From the IMG/VR virus record IMGVR_UViG_3300034105_002013, positions 1 to 20,026 of that record: 20,026 nt of DNA; one strand, written 5' to 3'. The translations under genes were made by a program, and so were the position numbers. The notes below the pieces were generated by a model. It was not told the DNA's origin. It worked only from the letters and a program-made list of their open reading frames with translations, and made no database searches. The stretch's first letter is position 1; each line of letters begins with the position of its first letter. Below, piece after piece: positions 6,692-14,298 of this stretch. This stretch comes from a virus.

Positions 6692-7423
6692 TTATTCGTT
6701 TGTTTGTATTCTGAACTGTGCACTTTGTACCGCAGCAGCATTCTCAGTATACATTGCTAGATTCTGTACTGTAAGATCTAACAGTTCATCTTCTAAATAT
6801 AGTTCAAGTTCGCAATCTTGATCAAATGATGGAAGACCATCTAACATAATATATCCTGTCTTATTTATATATAAAGGATATCTCATATACATTATCTGTA
6901 AGTTTACAGGAGTGAATGTACCATCTGTGAATACACTTATCTCATCTGAGGCTAAGAAATTAAATGTTTCTTGATATTCAAATGAAGGTTTGTAATGATC
7001 ATTGTTTAATATGAACTGAAGATCACCATGTTTAGCAAGATCTCTGTTGATCCATACCTTTCTATTTTTACATCTTCCTTTGTCTGCTAGTAAATAACTA
7101 TCTACATAAAACATATACTGTGGTTCAAGTAAATGAACATTTGCAGACCATTGATTTAAATCAGCATCTTTTAATCTCAATACTAATGGTTGGTGATTAT
7201 AATCCATTACAAGACTTTGTAAGTCTTCATAACGTTTTTTAAATGCATCCATTCCTAATCCACTAGTAACACTAATCCCATCAACTTTTTGCTTTATCAA
7301 CTTAATCTGAGCTTCATTCAAAGCTAAAATCTTGTCTTCTAATTGAATCATTTGATGCTCATTAGTTGATAGTTTATTTAGTTTCTGATCGATCTTGTAT
7401 AATAAACTATCTACTGGTATCAT
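6692..7423 (-). CDS. Putative ring/neck structural protein, crAss-like type
   Basis: 243 residues. The N-terminal 75 residues are helical ('LLYKIDQKLNKLSTNEHQ', then 'ILALNEAQIKLIKQKVDG'); the remainder is beta-rich with a strongly aromatic stretch ('YMFYVDSYLLADKGRC' near 135-150). I recall this kind of N-terminus from crAss-like virion proteins encoded after the capsid gene, but I cannot pin the exact homologue. The position after the capsid and a partner structural gene fits a portal-proximal ring or head-tail connector. Begins 26 nt below the upstream stop with an A-rich leader. No regulatory site seen. Confidence 0.55.
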   Translation of the reverse strand: MIPVDSLLYKIDQKLNKLSTNEHQMIQLEDKILALNEAQIKLIKQKVDGISVTSGLGMDAFKKRYEDLQSLVMDYNHQPLVLRLKDADLNQWSANVHLLEPQYMFYVDSYLLADKGRCKNRKVWINRDLAKHGDLQFILNNDHYKPSFEYQETFNFLASDEISVFTDGTFTPVNLQIMYMRYPLYINKTGYIMLDGLPSFDQDCELELYLEDELLDLTVQNLAMYTENAAAVQSAQFRIQTNE

Positions 7424-7449
7424 ATTCTTTTATATTTTTAAACCAGCTA

Positions 7450-8421
7450 CTAAATAGCAGCTAGTTTTTTAGTTTTCAATTTACCTTCTAATATTAATAA
7501 CTCATCTTGGTTATCATCATCAGCTAAGAATCTAATTAAATCATCTTCATCTTTAGCTATTTCAAACTCACCTTCATAAATTTTACCATTTGGTTTGGCT
7601 CTATAAATTGAATGTAGGATAGCTTGTTTAACTAAATCTTTAATATGGAGTAAGGCATCTTTCATATCTGCAAATCTATTGAACACTTCAACTGGACTCA
7701 ATCCTGAATATTTACCATTCTTGAATTCTGTTTGTTTCAATACATTATCTACTAAGTTGTATACTACTTCTTCTTTTGTTTCTTCTGTTACTGGAAGTCC
7801 TAAAAGTCTTGCAACTTTTTTCTTCTTCTCAGGAGTCATAGAATCAAACTTAACAATAGCTTTGTTGATCAATTGTTTTTTCTTGTAGATCACCGCATTT
7901 TCAATTTCATCATCTACAACGTAGAATTGTGTATCAGCAGCATATTCTCCTCTTTCCCAAGCTTGGTAGCTAGAAGCAATTGTTGGATGTACTCTTAACC
8001 ATGAAAAAGCAATCTCTTGGAAAGGAACTGATAGATCAAAATAATTGTCACCATCTAATAACTTAACTGACTGAACGTGAGTCTGGTCATCTGTTGATAA
8101 TGATAATCCGTAGTTCCAGAATTGTGATCTAGGTCCTAAATCAATATCACCTATTTCATTCTCAAGTTTTGTTCTAAGAGCTTTCACTCTTTCGATCTCT
8201 AATTCTTTTTCTAAAGGATCTTGGATACGTTTAATATAAGAAGCATTCTCATCTAAGCCTGTTCTATATTTACCATCTAATTCCTTGTAAGGATATTTGA
8301 ATACTCCTGTTCCAGGGATTCTTGTCATTCCTTTTTGCGATAGTCCACTATCCATTGTTTGAAGTTGAGCACTATTTGAATAGTCTCTCTTAATAGTAGA
8401 AATTTTACCTGTCTTACCCAT
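7450..8421 (-). CDS. Putative virion structural protein downstream of the capsid gene
   Basis: 323 residues, soluble, with many charged helices. The N-terminal region has 'GMTRIPGTGVFKYPYKELDG' and a charged helix 'IQDPLEKELEIERVKALR'; the middle carries D-N-Y-F-D-L-S-V-P; a Lys-rich segment (T-P-E-K-K-K-K-V-A) lies near 200; the C-terminus is acidic (about 285-308) then basic. The first gene after the tRNA island, its start codon is preceded directly by AACTACATT (8422-8430). Position and size fit a capsid-associated or connector protein of crAss-like phages; function beyond that is not visible. Confidence 0.55.
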   Translation of the reverse strand: MGKTGKISTIKRDYSNSAQLQTMDSGLSQKGMTRIPGTGVFKYPYKELDGKYRTGLDENASYIKRIQDPLEKELEIERVKALRTKLENEIGDIDLGPRSQFWNYGLSLSTDDQTHVQSVKLLDGDNYFDLSVPFQEIAFSWLRVHPTIASSYQAWERGEYAADTQFYVVDDEIENAVIYKKKQLINKAIVKFDSMTPEKKKKVARLLGLPVTEETKEEVVYNLVDNVLKQTEFKNGKYSGLSPVEVFNRFADMKDALLHIKDLVKQAILHSIYRAKPNGKIYEGEFEIAKDEDDLIRFLADDDNQDELLILEGKLKTKKLAAI

Positions 8422-8430
8422 AATGTAGTT
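8422..8430 (-). promoter_or_regulatory. AACTACAT start-codon motif
   Basis: Minus-strand AACTACATT abuts the ATG of the 7450-8421 gene. The same string sits directly before the ATGs at 11569, 16663, 17503 and 19048. It is not Shine-Dalgarno-like. Probably a translation-initiation element, possibly a processing site. Confidence 0.5.
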
Positions 8431-8455
8431 AAATTTAATAATTGGTTTTAATTTG

Positions 8456-8527
8456 TAGCGAATTGAGGACTCGAACCTCGCTTCTGGGTTATGAGCCCAA
8501 TGTGCTAACCAGTTACACTAAATCGCA
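8456..8527 (-). tRNA. tRNA with CAT anticodon, initiator-like anticodon arm
   Basis: Minus strand, about 72 nt. U8-A9 follow the 5' acceptor strand TGCGATT. D-arm GTGT/GCAC with loop AACTGGTTA. Anticodon arm TTGGG-CTCATAA-CCCAG. T-arm GAGG-TTCGAGT-CCTC, then ATTCGCT and discriminator A; CCA is not encoded. The three G-C pairs next to the anticodon loop and the loop CTCATAA match bacterial initiator tRNA. In this alignment pair 1-72 is U-U, reminiscent of the initiator mismatch, with another U-U at 6-67 and a C-A at 49-65. Against initiator identity, pair 11-24 is U-A as in elongators. Elongator Met or lysidine-type Ile remain possible. Shifting the end by one base gives a G-C first pair, so the ends are uncertain. 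Confidence 0.8.
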
Positions 8528-8532
8528 ATTTG

Positions 8533-8589
8533 TAGAGTGGTCCCACCGAAGGAACCTGAACATGGATACTATCCATTTCAAACACTCTA
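8533..8589 (-). ncRNA. tRNA-like three-way-junction RNA
   Basis: The 57-nt segment folds fully on itself. A closing stem of 7 bp (TAGAGTG with CACTCTA), then TT, then an 11-bp hairpin (TGAA-ATGGATA with TATCCAT-TTCA, one bulged G, centred near 8569), one G, then a 5-bp hairpin (GTTCC with GGGAC, 6-nt loop TTCGGT) stacked directly on the closing stem. A 7-bp stem with an adjoining 5-bp arm and a two-nucleotide UU linker is the layout of a tRNA acceptor/T-arm; one long hairpin replaces the D and anticodon arms. It ends 5 nt before the tRNA, as in a tRNA array. Real structure is well supported; function is unknown. It may be a decayed tRNA or a mimic. Confidence 0.6.
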
Positions 8590-8592
8590 TTT

Positions 8593-8639
8593 GAGATCAA
8601 TCCCCTCGAGGAGGGAGAGGAGGTGAGGGGATCTTTCTC
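8593..8639 (-). ncRNA. GC-rich hairpin with anti-Shine-Dalgarno-like loop
   Basis: On the minus strand an 8-bp stem (ATCCCCTC with GAGGGGAT), extended by GAGA/TCTC across a 3x3 internal loop, presents a 17-nt pyrimidine loop starting ACCTCCT. The string TCACCTCCT (8618-8626) is the core of the bacterial 16S rRNA 3' tail, and the 12-mer TCACCTCCTCTC differs at one base from the usual TCACCTCCTTTC. GC is about 52% over 8581-8640 (31 of 60 counted) in a genome near one third GC. It lies between the capsid terminator and the tRNA-like element. Whether it is transcribed separately is not visible. Confidence 0.5.
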
Positions 8640-8641
8640 GG

Positions 8642-8685
8642 AAAAAAGAGATGTGTGCTGTTCTATTATGGGAAGCATCACATCT
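8642..8685 (-). terminator. Intrinsic terminator after the capsid gene
   Basis: Starting 12 nt after the capsid stop codon, the minus strand reads AGATGTG-A-TGCT, a 14-nt loop, AGCA-CACATCT, then C and six Ts. That is an 11-bp stem with one bulged A followed by a U-tract. It should limit read-through from the capsid gene into the RNA island. Confidence 0.75.
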
Positions 8686-8697
8686 ACGTTTTTGTTA

Positions 8698-10260
8698 TTA
8701 GAATTGTGGCATTTCCTCAATCAACACAGTTCTAGACAAATCTTCAATAAAGACATCACATCTGTCTTTCATCCAGATTTCGTATCCTGGGAATTTATTA
8801 GCAGAGCTCATACCTTGAGATTTAGCAAAACCTAAGTGGTGACGAGTACCATCAATATAACCCCAAGTCATAGAAGGTGCACCCTTCATACGTACCTCAC
8901 GGATGTTGTTTACCATTGAACCATCAGACATTGGAGAAACATCAAACACCATAAATACAGGAGTGCTCTTTTTGTTTTGTCCAAACTCTAAGTTAGATTG
9001 TGGTAAATCTAATTCTTTTAAGTGAATCAATTCAACTCTACCAGTCTCACGAGTTACCATTGCATCAAATGCAAAGTTGTAAGTGATATGTTGTCCTTCA
9101 CCTTGCATGTATCTGTTTCCAGAATCAGCCATGAAAGTAAGACCTGAATTTAATGCATCTGTTTTCAAAGCTTGTTGGAATACATCGAATCCAGCTTCAT
9201 TAGTATACATTTTTACACTTCTATCTTTTACATCCACTCTTCTGTAGAATAAATCTCCAAATACAGAACGAATTAAGTTAGCAGAGAATTCACCTCTGTT
9301 GTATTGTACTAAGTTTCCATTGTTACGCATTCTGTGGTATACACCAGCAGATGTTCTTTTCAATTCTTGTTTATTACCACCAGATTTAACTGTACCTGGT
9401 TTAGCCCAGATCATACGTTTAACTTTCAATTCAATCATTGATTTACGCATCCAGAATTCGATGAACGGTTCCCATTTAACATCATTACGTGTAAGTGGTA
9501 ATTGGTTACGTCTTTGTGGAGCATATACCAAGATGTCTAATGGTTTACCAGAAGCATCTCTCATCATTTTGTCATCAGCCCATTCAGTGATTTTGTGCTC
9601 ATATCCATATGCAGAACCTAATGATTCAAACATTGTGATTTGCTCACCTAATCTTGGAAGACCTAATAAGTCTTGATCAAATTCTCCAATAGCTGCATCA
9701 ACTAATTCTAGTTCAACACCATATTGTAAAAATACAGGATTAACGAAATCAACTTGTGGATTATCAGTTACTAATGTAAATGAATAAAGGTAACCCATGT
9801 TCCATGGTAATGGATCTTTGATCACGTAGAAACGTGGACCATACTGACGTGTACCTACAGAGATGATAGCATTTTTAGAAAACTCATTAGTATCTAATAC
9901 TAAAGAAAATTCTTGTCCATCAATACCTGTTTTACCAGACAAGATAAGCTCTTGTGTAGAAGCAGGAATGTCAATGATTTTTGGGAATTTGTAAGGAACT
10001 GCTACTTGCCATTTCCATGCATCACTATTATTATCAATATAATAAGGTGTGCTTTTGTTGATCATGTCCAAGAAGTCATTGCTATACAATGAGCTCTGTG
10101 TATAAAGACTTATGATTTTTTTATCATAGTCTGCAGGCTCAGTAGAGTGAAAACTCTCTAAGTGGTTAGAGTCTGTTAGTTTTCCTACTGCACGTTTGTC
10201 CATAGACGCTACACGAGCATAAGTAAAACCAGTTAACCCAGGAATTGTTTGAATTGCCAT
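8698..10260 (-). CDS. Major capsid protein candidate
   Basis: 520 residues, within the size range of crAss-like HK97-fold capsid proteins. It follows portal and scaffold-like genes, is monocistronic-looking (terminator at 8642-8685) and has even, well-biased codon use, as expected for the most abundant virion protein. The N-terminus begins 'MAIQTIPGLTGFTYARV'. Mixed alpha/beta content with many aromatics; a basic segment near 275-320 ('MIELKVKRMIWAKPG', 'MRNNGNLVQYNRGEF'). There is no recognisable protease site, signal peptide or membrane segment. The start is the ATG at 10260, 34 nt below the scaffold stop, without Shine-Dalgarno. Identification is by context and overall character, not by a motif. 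Confidence 0.8.
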   Translation of the reverse strand: MAIQTIPGLTGFTYARVASMDKRAVGKLTDSNHLESFHSTEPADYDKKIISLYTQSSLYSNDFLDMINKSTPYYIDNNSDAWKWQVAVPYKFPKIIDIPASTQELILSGKTGIDGQEFSLVLDTNEFSKNAIISVGTRQYGPRFYVIKDPLPWNMGYLYSFTLVTDNPQVDFVNPVFLQYGVELELVDAAIGEFDQDLLGLPRLGEQITMFESLGSAYGYEHKITEWADDKMMRDASGKPLDILVYAPQRRNQLPLTRNDVKWEPFIEFWMRKSMIELKVKRMIWAKPGTVKSGGNKQELKRTSAGVYHRMRNNGNLVQYNRGEFSANLIRSVFGDLFYRRVDVKDRSVKMYTNEAGFDVFQQALKTDALNSGLTFMADSGNRYMQGEGQHITYNFAFDAMVTRETGRVELIHLKELDLPQSNLEFGQNKKSTPVFMVFDVSPMSDGSMVNNIREVRMKGAPSMTWGYIDGTRHHLGFAKSQGMSSANKFPGYEIWMKDRCDVFIEDLSRTVLIEEMPQF

Positions 10261-10294
10261 TGTTATTCGTTTTTATTAATTATTTATTGTTTTG

Positions 10295-11569
10295 TTATAA
10301 GAACCATGATTTTGAATTAGCACCACCACTAGTTGTACCAGTTGATTTAGCTTTTGTAACTTGTCTTGCAACTTCTCCAAATAACTCGTTAGACTTTTTA
10401 GTCACACCTGTTCTTTGTATAGTTGATAATGTAGGATCTTTCTCTAGCATCTTTAAAAGAAGTCCTATTTTAACTTTCTGTGCATGATTCTCTGGTCTTT
10501 TAAGATCTAAGATGGCACGATCAAAATCAGTTAAGGTTTCTCCTGTTGGAGTTTTCCACTTATCTACTAATAAGAAGTCTTGTAATTCTGTTGCTAATTT
10601 TGGATTGATTGGAATACCATCAAACTCTTTTGCTTTCACCTTATCATTTAAGATGGTTTGTACATTACTTATATACTGATTTCTGATTTGAGCTTTTTGT
10701 TGTAACTCAGCTGCAGATTTATCTTCTAATTCTTGTAATTTAGATGCTTCTTTTTTAACTAACACCTTATGATGTTTAGTAGCTACACTCTCTAGATCAC
10801 CGTAATTTTTAAGTCTTTCAATTTCTGTATCTACATCTTCTGGATCAAATCCTTGATTTGTTAATGCTTGTTTCATTATTCTCTCCTGATTGTTTTCATC
10901 AGAAAGATCCATTTCAGCAAACCCAACAACATTATTATATGTGGTGAAGTAATCTTTTGGATTAACTCCTTTTACAAATATGGCATCAAAAGCTTCTTGG
11001 TAATCTTCACCAAATTGCCCTATAAAGTTTTCAACTATTTCAGAAGCACCTTTCTTTTTCTCAGCATTGAATTTTTCTAAAAATTCTTCAGCAGTGTTTA
11101 CTGGTTCTTGATCATCATCATCAGATGTGAATACACCTAGTTTATATAGATCATTAGCAAGAGCAGTGAATTGTGTTCCTTCTGGAGCATCATCATCACC
11201 ACCACCTTCTTCATCATTATCAATACTTGCAGTTTTTGCAGGTTTTGATATTGGAGCAGGAGAATTGTTGTCATCTTCATCATCTGGATCATCACTTAAG
11301 AAATCCGAGATCATTGATTGACCCTCAAGTTTTTCATCATCTGTTTTACCATCAACACTTGCAGGAGGAACAATATCTCTTCCTTTTGGTACATCTGGTT
11401 TAACAGGTGCAGCAGGTGCATTAGCATCTTTAATGATTGGTGTTACATCTTCTGGATTACCAGAAGCAGTTTCAGGTTCAAATAACCCTTGAAGTAATTC
11501 TTGATTACCCATACCCATTTCCATAGTATCTTGGATACTAAAGTTGCTTATATCTAAATTATCAGCCAT
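10295..11569 (-). CDS. Putative scaffolding protein (acidic, helical)
   Basis: 424 residues. The N-terminal third (about 1-160) is disordered and strongly acidic with Pro/Ala stretches, including 'DDPDDEDDNN' (about 93-102), EEGGGDDD and 'TSDDDDQEP'. The remainder is helical and charged, with a coiled-coil-like stretch near 255-305 ('LVKKEASKLQELEDKSAAEL'). The end is Gly/Ser-rich with a basic patch (about 395-424), finishing K-S-W-F-L. This composition and the position between portal and major capsid genes are typical of phage scaffolding proteins, which shape the procapsid and then leave. No protease motif is seen. AACTACAT directly precedes its ATG. Confidence 0.65.
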   Translation of the reverse strand: MADNLDISNFSIQDTMEMGMGNQELLQGLFEPETASGNPEDVTPIIKDANAPAAPVKPDVPKGRDIVPPASVDGKTDDEKLEGQSMISDFLSDDPDDEDDNNSPAPISKPAKTASIDNDEEGGGDDDAPEGTQFTALANDLYKLGVFTSDDDDQEPVNTAEEFLEKFNAEKKKGASEIVENFIGQFGEDYQEAFDAIFVKGVNPKDYFTTYNNVVGFAEMDLSDENNQERIMKQALTNQGFDPEDVDTEIERLKNYGDLESVATKHHKVLVKKEASKLQELEDKSAAELQQKAQIRNQYISNVQTILNDKVKAKEFDGIPINPKLATELQDFLLVDKWKTPTGETLTDFDRAILDLKRPENHAQKVKIGLLLKMLEKDPTLSTIQRTGVTKKSNELFGEVARQVTKAKSTGTTSGGANSKSWFL

Positions 11570-11577
11570 ATGTAGTT
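11570..11577 (-). promoter_or_regulatory. AACTACAT start-codon motif
   Basis: AACTACAT lies immediately upstream of the ATG of the scaffold-like gene. The rest of the gap (11578-11688) holds no gene; an imperfect -7-like TACTTTTA occurs on the minus strand but is weak. Confidence 0.5.
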
Positions 11578-11688
11578 GTATTTATGTTTGGTTTTATTTA
11601 TGTAAAAGTATAATAAGAGTTTATAATATCAAAGTGTTATTGGTTGTTACGTGCCAATTTTGTTAATAATATAGCATTAATGTTTTTA

Positions 11689-11706
11689 TCTCCTCCGAAG
11701 AGGAGA
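11689..11706 (-). terminator. UUCG-tetraloop hairpin after portal
   Basis: Seven perfect pairs (TCTCCTC/GAGGAGA) closed by a cUUCGg tetraloop on the minus strand, starting 6 nt after the portal TAG stop. The U-tract expected of an intrinsic terminator is missing (TAAAAAC follows), so it may mainly stabilise or process mRNA between portal and scaffold genes. Confidence 0.55.
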
Positions 11707-11712
11707 AGTTTT

Positions 11713-14298
11713 CTAACCTTTTTTATTATTTCTACCCTTGGCATTTTCTTTAGCAACAGCTAAATCATTTGCCATATTCTCTCTTTGCACTTGTAGTTTT
11801 TCTTTTTCTATAGACATTTTATCGCTAGCTTGTTTATTCTTAGATTGAATATCAGCCATTTTCATTCCATAGTCTTTTGTAGCTTTATCTTGGTCATGAG
11901 CTAATCTGCTCACTTCCATTACATCAGGGATAGCATTTGCATTAGTGTCTTCTGATTCAACATTACCAAATCCTGTAGCTTGTATAATAGCAATCTCTTT
12001 CTTAGATAATCTATCAAGTTCTTTTTGGTAATCATCATGAGCTTGTTGCTCTTGTGCCAATTGAGCTGTTTGCTGTAATGTAGCTTGAGCTTGTTCTTGT
12101 TGTTGTTGTAATTGTTGTTGTTGCAACTGGTTAGCTTGATCTTGCTGAGCCATTTGTCTATCTCTGAGGTCTTTGAATGTTTTCTTCATCTCTCTCATAG
12201 ACTTAGTAGAATACAATTCTATTATATCATAAAGTGTGCCACCATTCTGAATAACAGCTTGAGAAAGTTGTCTAAGTTCATTAAACATTTGAGTGTCTTC
12301 TGGTCTATTAGTTAAGAACACTTTTAAGTCACGGAATTTAAGATCTGACCCATTCACTTGTACGAATGCAGATTCTCCTTCAGATGTAATATATGAAAGT
12401 GTACTCTGTGGTTTTGATGATTCTACATAAAGTGCAGCATCTATAATACTTTGATACAGCTGTCCAAGCACGTACTCGTGAGCCACAAATAAAGGCTCTG
12501 TTTGAGAGTAACTCTGCTGCATCGCAGTATTAGTTCCTGTAGCACTTTCAGAGGCAGAAATAGACCCCATACGTTGTTTAGACATACCTACAAGTTCCCA
12601 ACACTCTTGTTTCATCTGTTGAGCTAATGTATATCTTGATTGTATCTCTTGCGTACGTGTAAGATCAAGAGCTGTAAATTGATTAAATGAACTAGGACTC
12701 TTTAAGTTCTCAGGACTATCATCAATAAATACCACTCCTCTATTACGTGCTTCCATTTCCCATATATCAAGAGCATCTTGTGCATCTCCATCTTTTGGAA
12801 TAGGAATGTGTCTTAATGACATAAGCTGAACCTTACCCACCTCTTTCTCAAGAAGTTTGTACAATTGGTTCATACATACGTTATAAATCACTTGGAAAGG
12901 TTTCATAAGATCTACTAAGCTTTTAGCCTCTGTATTCTTCACCTCATATGTTGTTCCTATAATAGGGCAATAGTTTAATAATTTATATGGTTTGACGTGA
13001 TAGATATCTGGACCAATCTTTGTTCCTTGATACCATTCATTAATCCATCCCCATTCTAATGATTGTTGTGTAGGTATTGTTCCTGATTTATAAGATTCGT
13101 CAACTAACATTGATTGCTCATTACCCATCTCATCAATGTAAATAAGTTTACCTATTTTTCTTTTAGATATCCAATAGCTTCTCACCACTACATACTTATA
13201 TCCAAATGAACTTACATTGTTAGTTAAGCCTAAGAAATCTTTTAATCCATCATTGTTCTCTTTCATTTCTGATTCAATGATCATTCTTGTTTGTAACACA
13301 AGTGGGTCAAAGGTATCATACATCACAGAGTCTTGTCCTGGAACAGCATCTGGATTACCTAGATTACTCTCACGTACATTGATCAATCCATAATCCTGTA
13401 AAGAACTTCTTAAGTGATCTATCTCTTCTTTAGTAAGATCTGGTATGCTTTCAATAATCTCTGAAAGTTCCATAACACTTACAGTACCAGCAGCATATGC
13501 ACCTTGTGCTCTTCCTGTAGGATCTGATATATATTTTCTATCTGGTGTAGATAAAAACCAAGTGTTTTTTGGATTAGCCACTTCTACATTAAATCCAAGC
13601 TTCGAGTTGTCTTCATATATATGATAGAATTGTCTAGCAGATATTAACATATCTCTAAATGCATCTTCACTTTTTTCTTTAATATTAAACTCAGCTTTTT
13701 GACATGTAAGAATATGATTAGCCCATTTCTCTGCAACAGATGTATAGCTATCTAACTGATCCTTAACTTGTTCCATTGTCATTTGCTCTAATTGCTCAGG
13801 ATCAATTTCTTCTCCTGACATAGCAGCTTTTTGTACTAATTGTTCTTTAACTTGACTGATTACATATTGTTGAAGAGTGTCTGTTTTAAATTGTAACTCT
13901 TCTGCTTGACTATCATCATCAAAAGCTTTCACTCTAAATGTATCTGGTCTTTTAGATATTTCACCTACAAGTTCATTGATAGGAGTGGTGATAATAGAAT
14001 ACATCTTCACATAAGCAGGAAGCTCAAGATCTGATGTAAGCACATCTGTAAAGCTTCTCACCTCTGGTTCTTGATAGAAATCCTCCATACGAAGAATCCC
14101 TTTCATAAGATCGTAGTTCTTTACGAATGTATCTCTATTCTTTACATACTCAGCGTATGCTTTATTAGAGAAATAATCCATTGTATTCTTAATCCAACTC
14201 TCATCTTGCTTTTCCTTCTCTGTCTTGAATTGATCAGGGAAGATGTTTAAGTATGCATACCTAATAGTAGCATCTTTTGTATATCTAATTATTGCCAT
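11713..14298 (-). CDS. Portal protein
   Basis: 861 residues, long for a portal but in the range of crAss-like portals with extended C-termini. The body (about 1-690) shows the mixed helical/beta pattern of dodecameric portals: helices near 30-75, 'DLELPAYVKMYSIITTPINE' near 90, and a central segment resembling portal core and clip around 440-600. Residues about 715-760 are Gln-rich ('LQQQQLQQQQEQAQ') and continue into a charged coiled coil to the basic end R-N-N-K-K-G, likely inside the capsid. The gene overlaps the TerL stop by one base (TAATG), implying coupled translation. Stop codon is TAG. It would form the DNA entry channel and dock the terminase. Assigned from context, size and overall pattern. 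Confidence 0.8.
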   Translation of the reverse strand: MAIIRYTKDATIRYAYLNIFPDQFKTEKEKQDESWIKNTMDYFSNKAYAEYVKNRDTFVKNYDLMKGILRMEDFYQEPEVRSFTDVLTSDLELPAYVKMYSIITTPINELVGEISKRPDTFRVKAFDDDSQAEELQFKTDTLQQYVISQVKEQLVQKAAMSGEEIDPEQLEQMTMEQVKDQLDSYTSVAEKWANHILTCQKAEFNIKEKSEDAFRDMLISARQFYHIYEDNSKLGFNVEVANPKNTWFLSTPDRKYISDPTGRAQGAYAAGTVSVMELSEIIESIPDLTKEEIDHLRSSLQDYGLINVRESNLGNPDAVPGQDSVMYDTFDPLVLQTRMIIESEMKENNDGLKDFLGLTNNVSSFGYKYVVVRSYWISKRKIGKLIYIDEMGNEQSMLVDESYKSGTIPTQQSLEWGWINEWYQGTKIGPDIYHVKPYKLLNYCPIIGTTYEVKNTEAKSLVDLMKPFQVIYNVCMNQLYKLLEKEVGKVQLMSLRHIPIPKDGDAQDALDIWEMEARNRGVVFIDDSPENLKSPSSFNQFTALDLTRTQEIQSRYTLAQQMKQECWELVGMSKQRMGSISASESATGTNTAMQQSYSQTEPLFVAHEYVLGQLYQSIIDAALYVESSKPQSTLSYITSEGESAFVQVNGSDLKFRDLKVFLTNRPEDTQMFNELRQLSQAVIQNGGTLYDIIELYSTKSMREMKKTFKDLRDRQMAQQDQANQLQQQQLQQQQEQAQATLQQTAQLAQEQQAHDDYQKELDRLSKKEIAIIQATGFGNVESEDTNANAIPDVMEVSRLAHDQDKATKDYGMKMADIQSKNKQASDKMSIEKEKLQVQRENMANDLAVAKENAKGRNNKKG

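Noticed and set aside
8505-8720. 71-residue minus-strand frame across the capsid-tRNA gap
   Set aside because: It overlaps the tRNA, the terminator and both structured RNA elements, and its composition is unlike the genes here.
8618-8835. Strong plus-strand SD (AGGAGGTGA) with a frame from GTG 8623
   Set aside because: The start would overlap the SD itself, the frame is antisense to the capsid C-terminus, and the next ATG (8651) opens only 16 codons. Shine-Dalgarno is not used elsewhere in this window.
11173-11403. Plus-strand frame rich in His
   Set aside because: Antisense shadow of the Asp-rich N-terminus of the scaffold-like protein.
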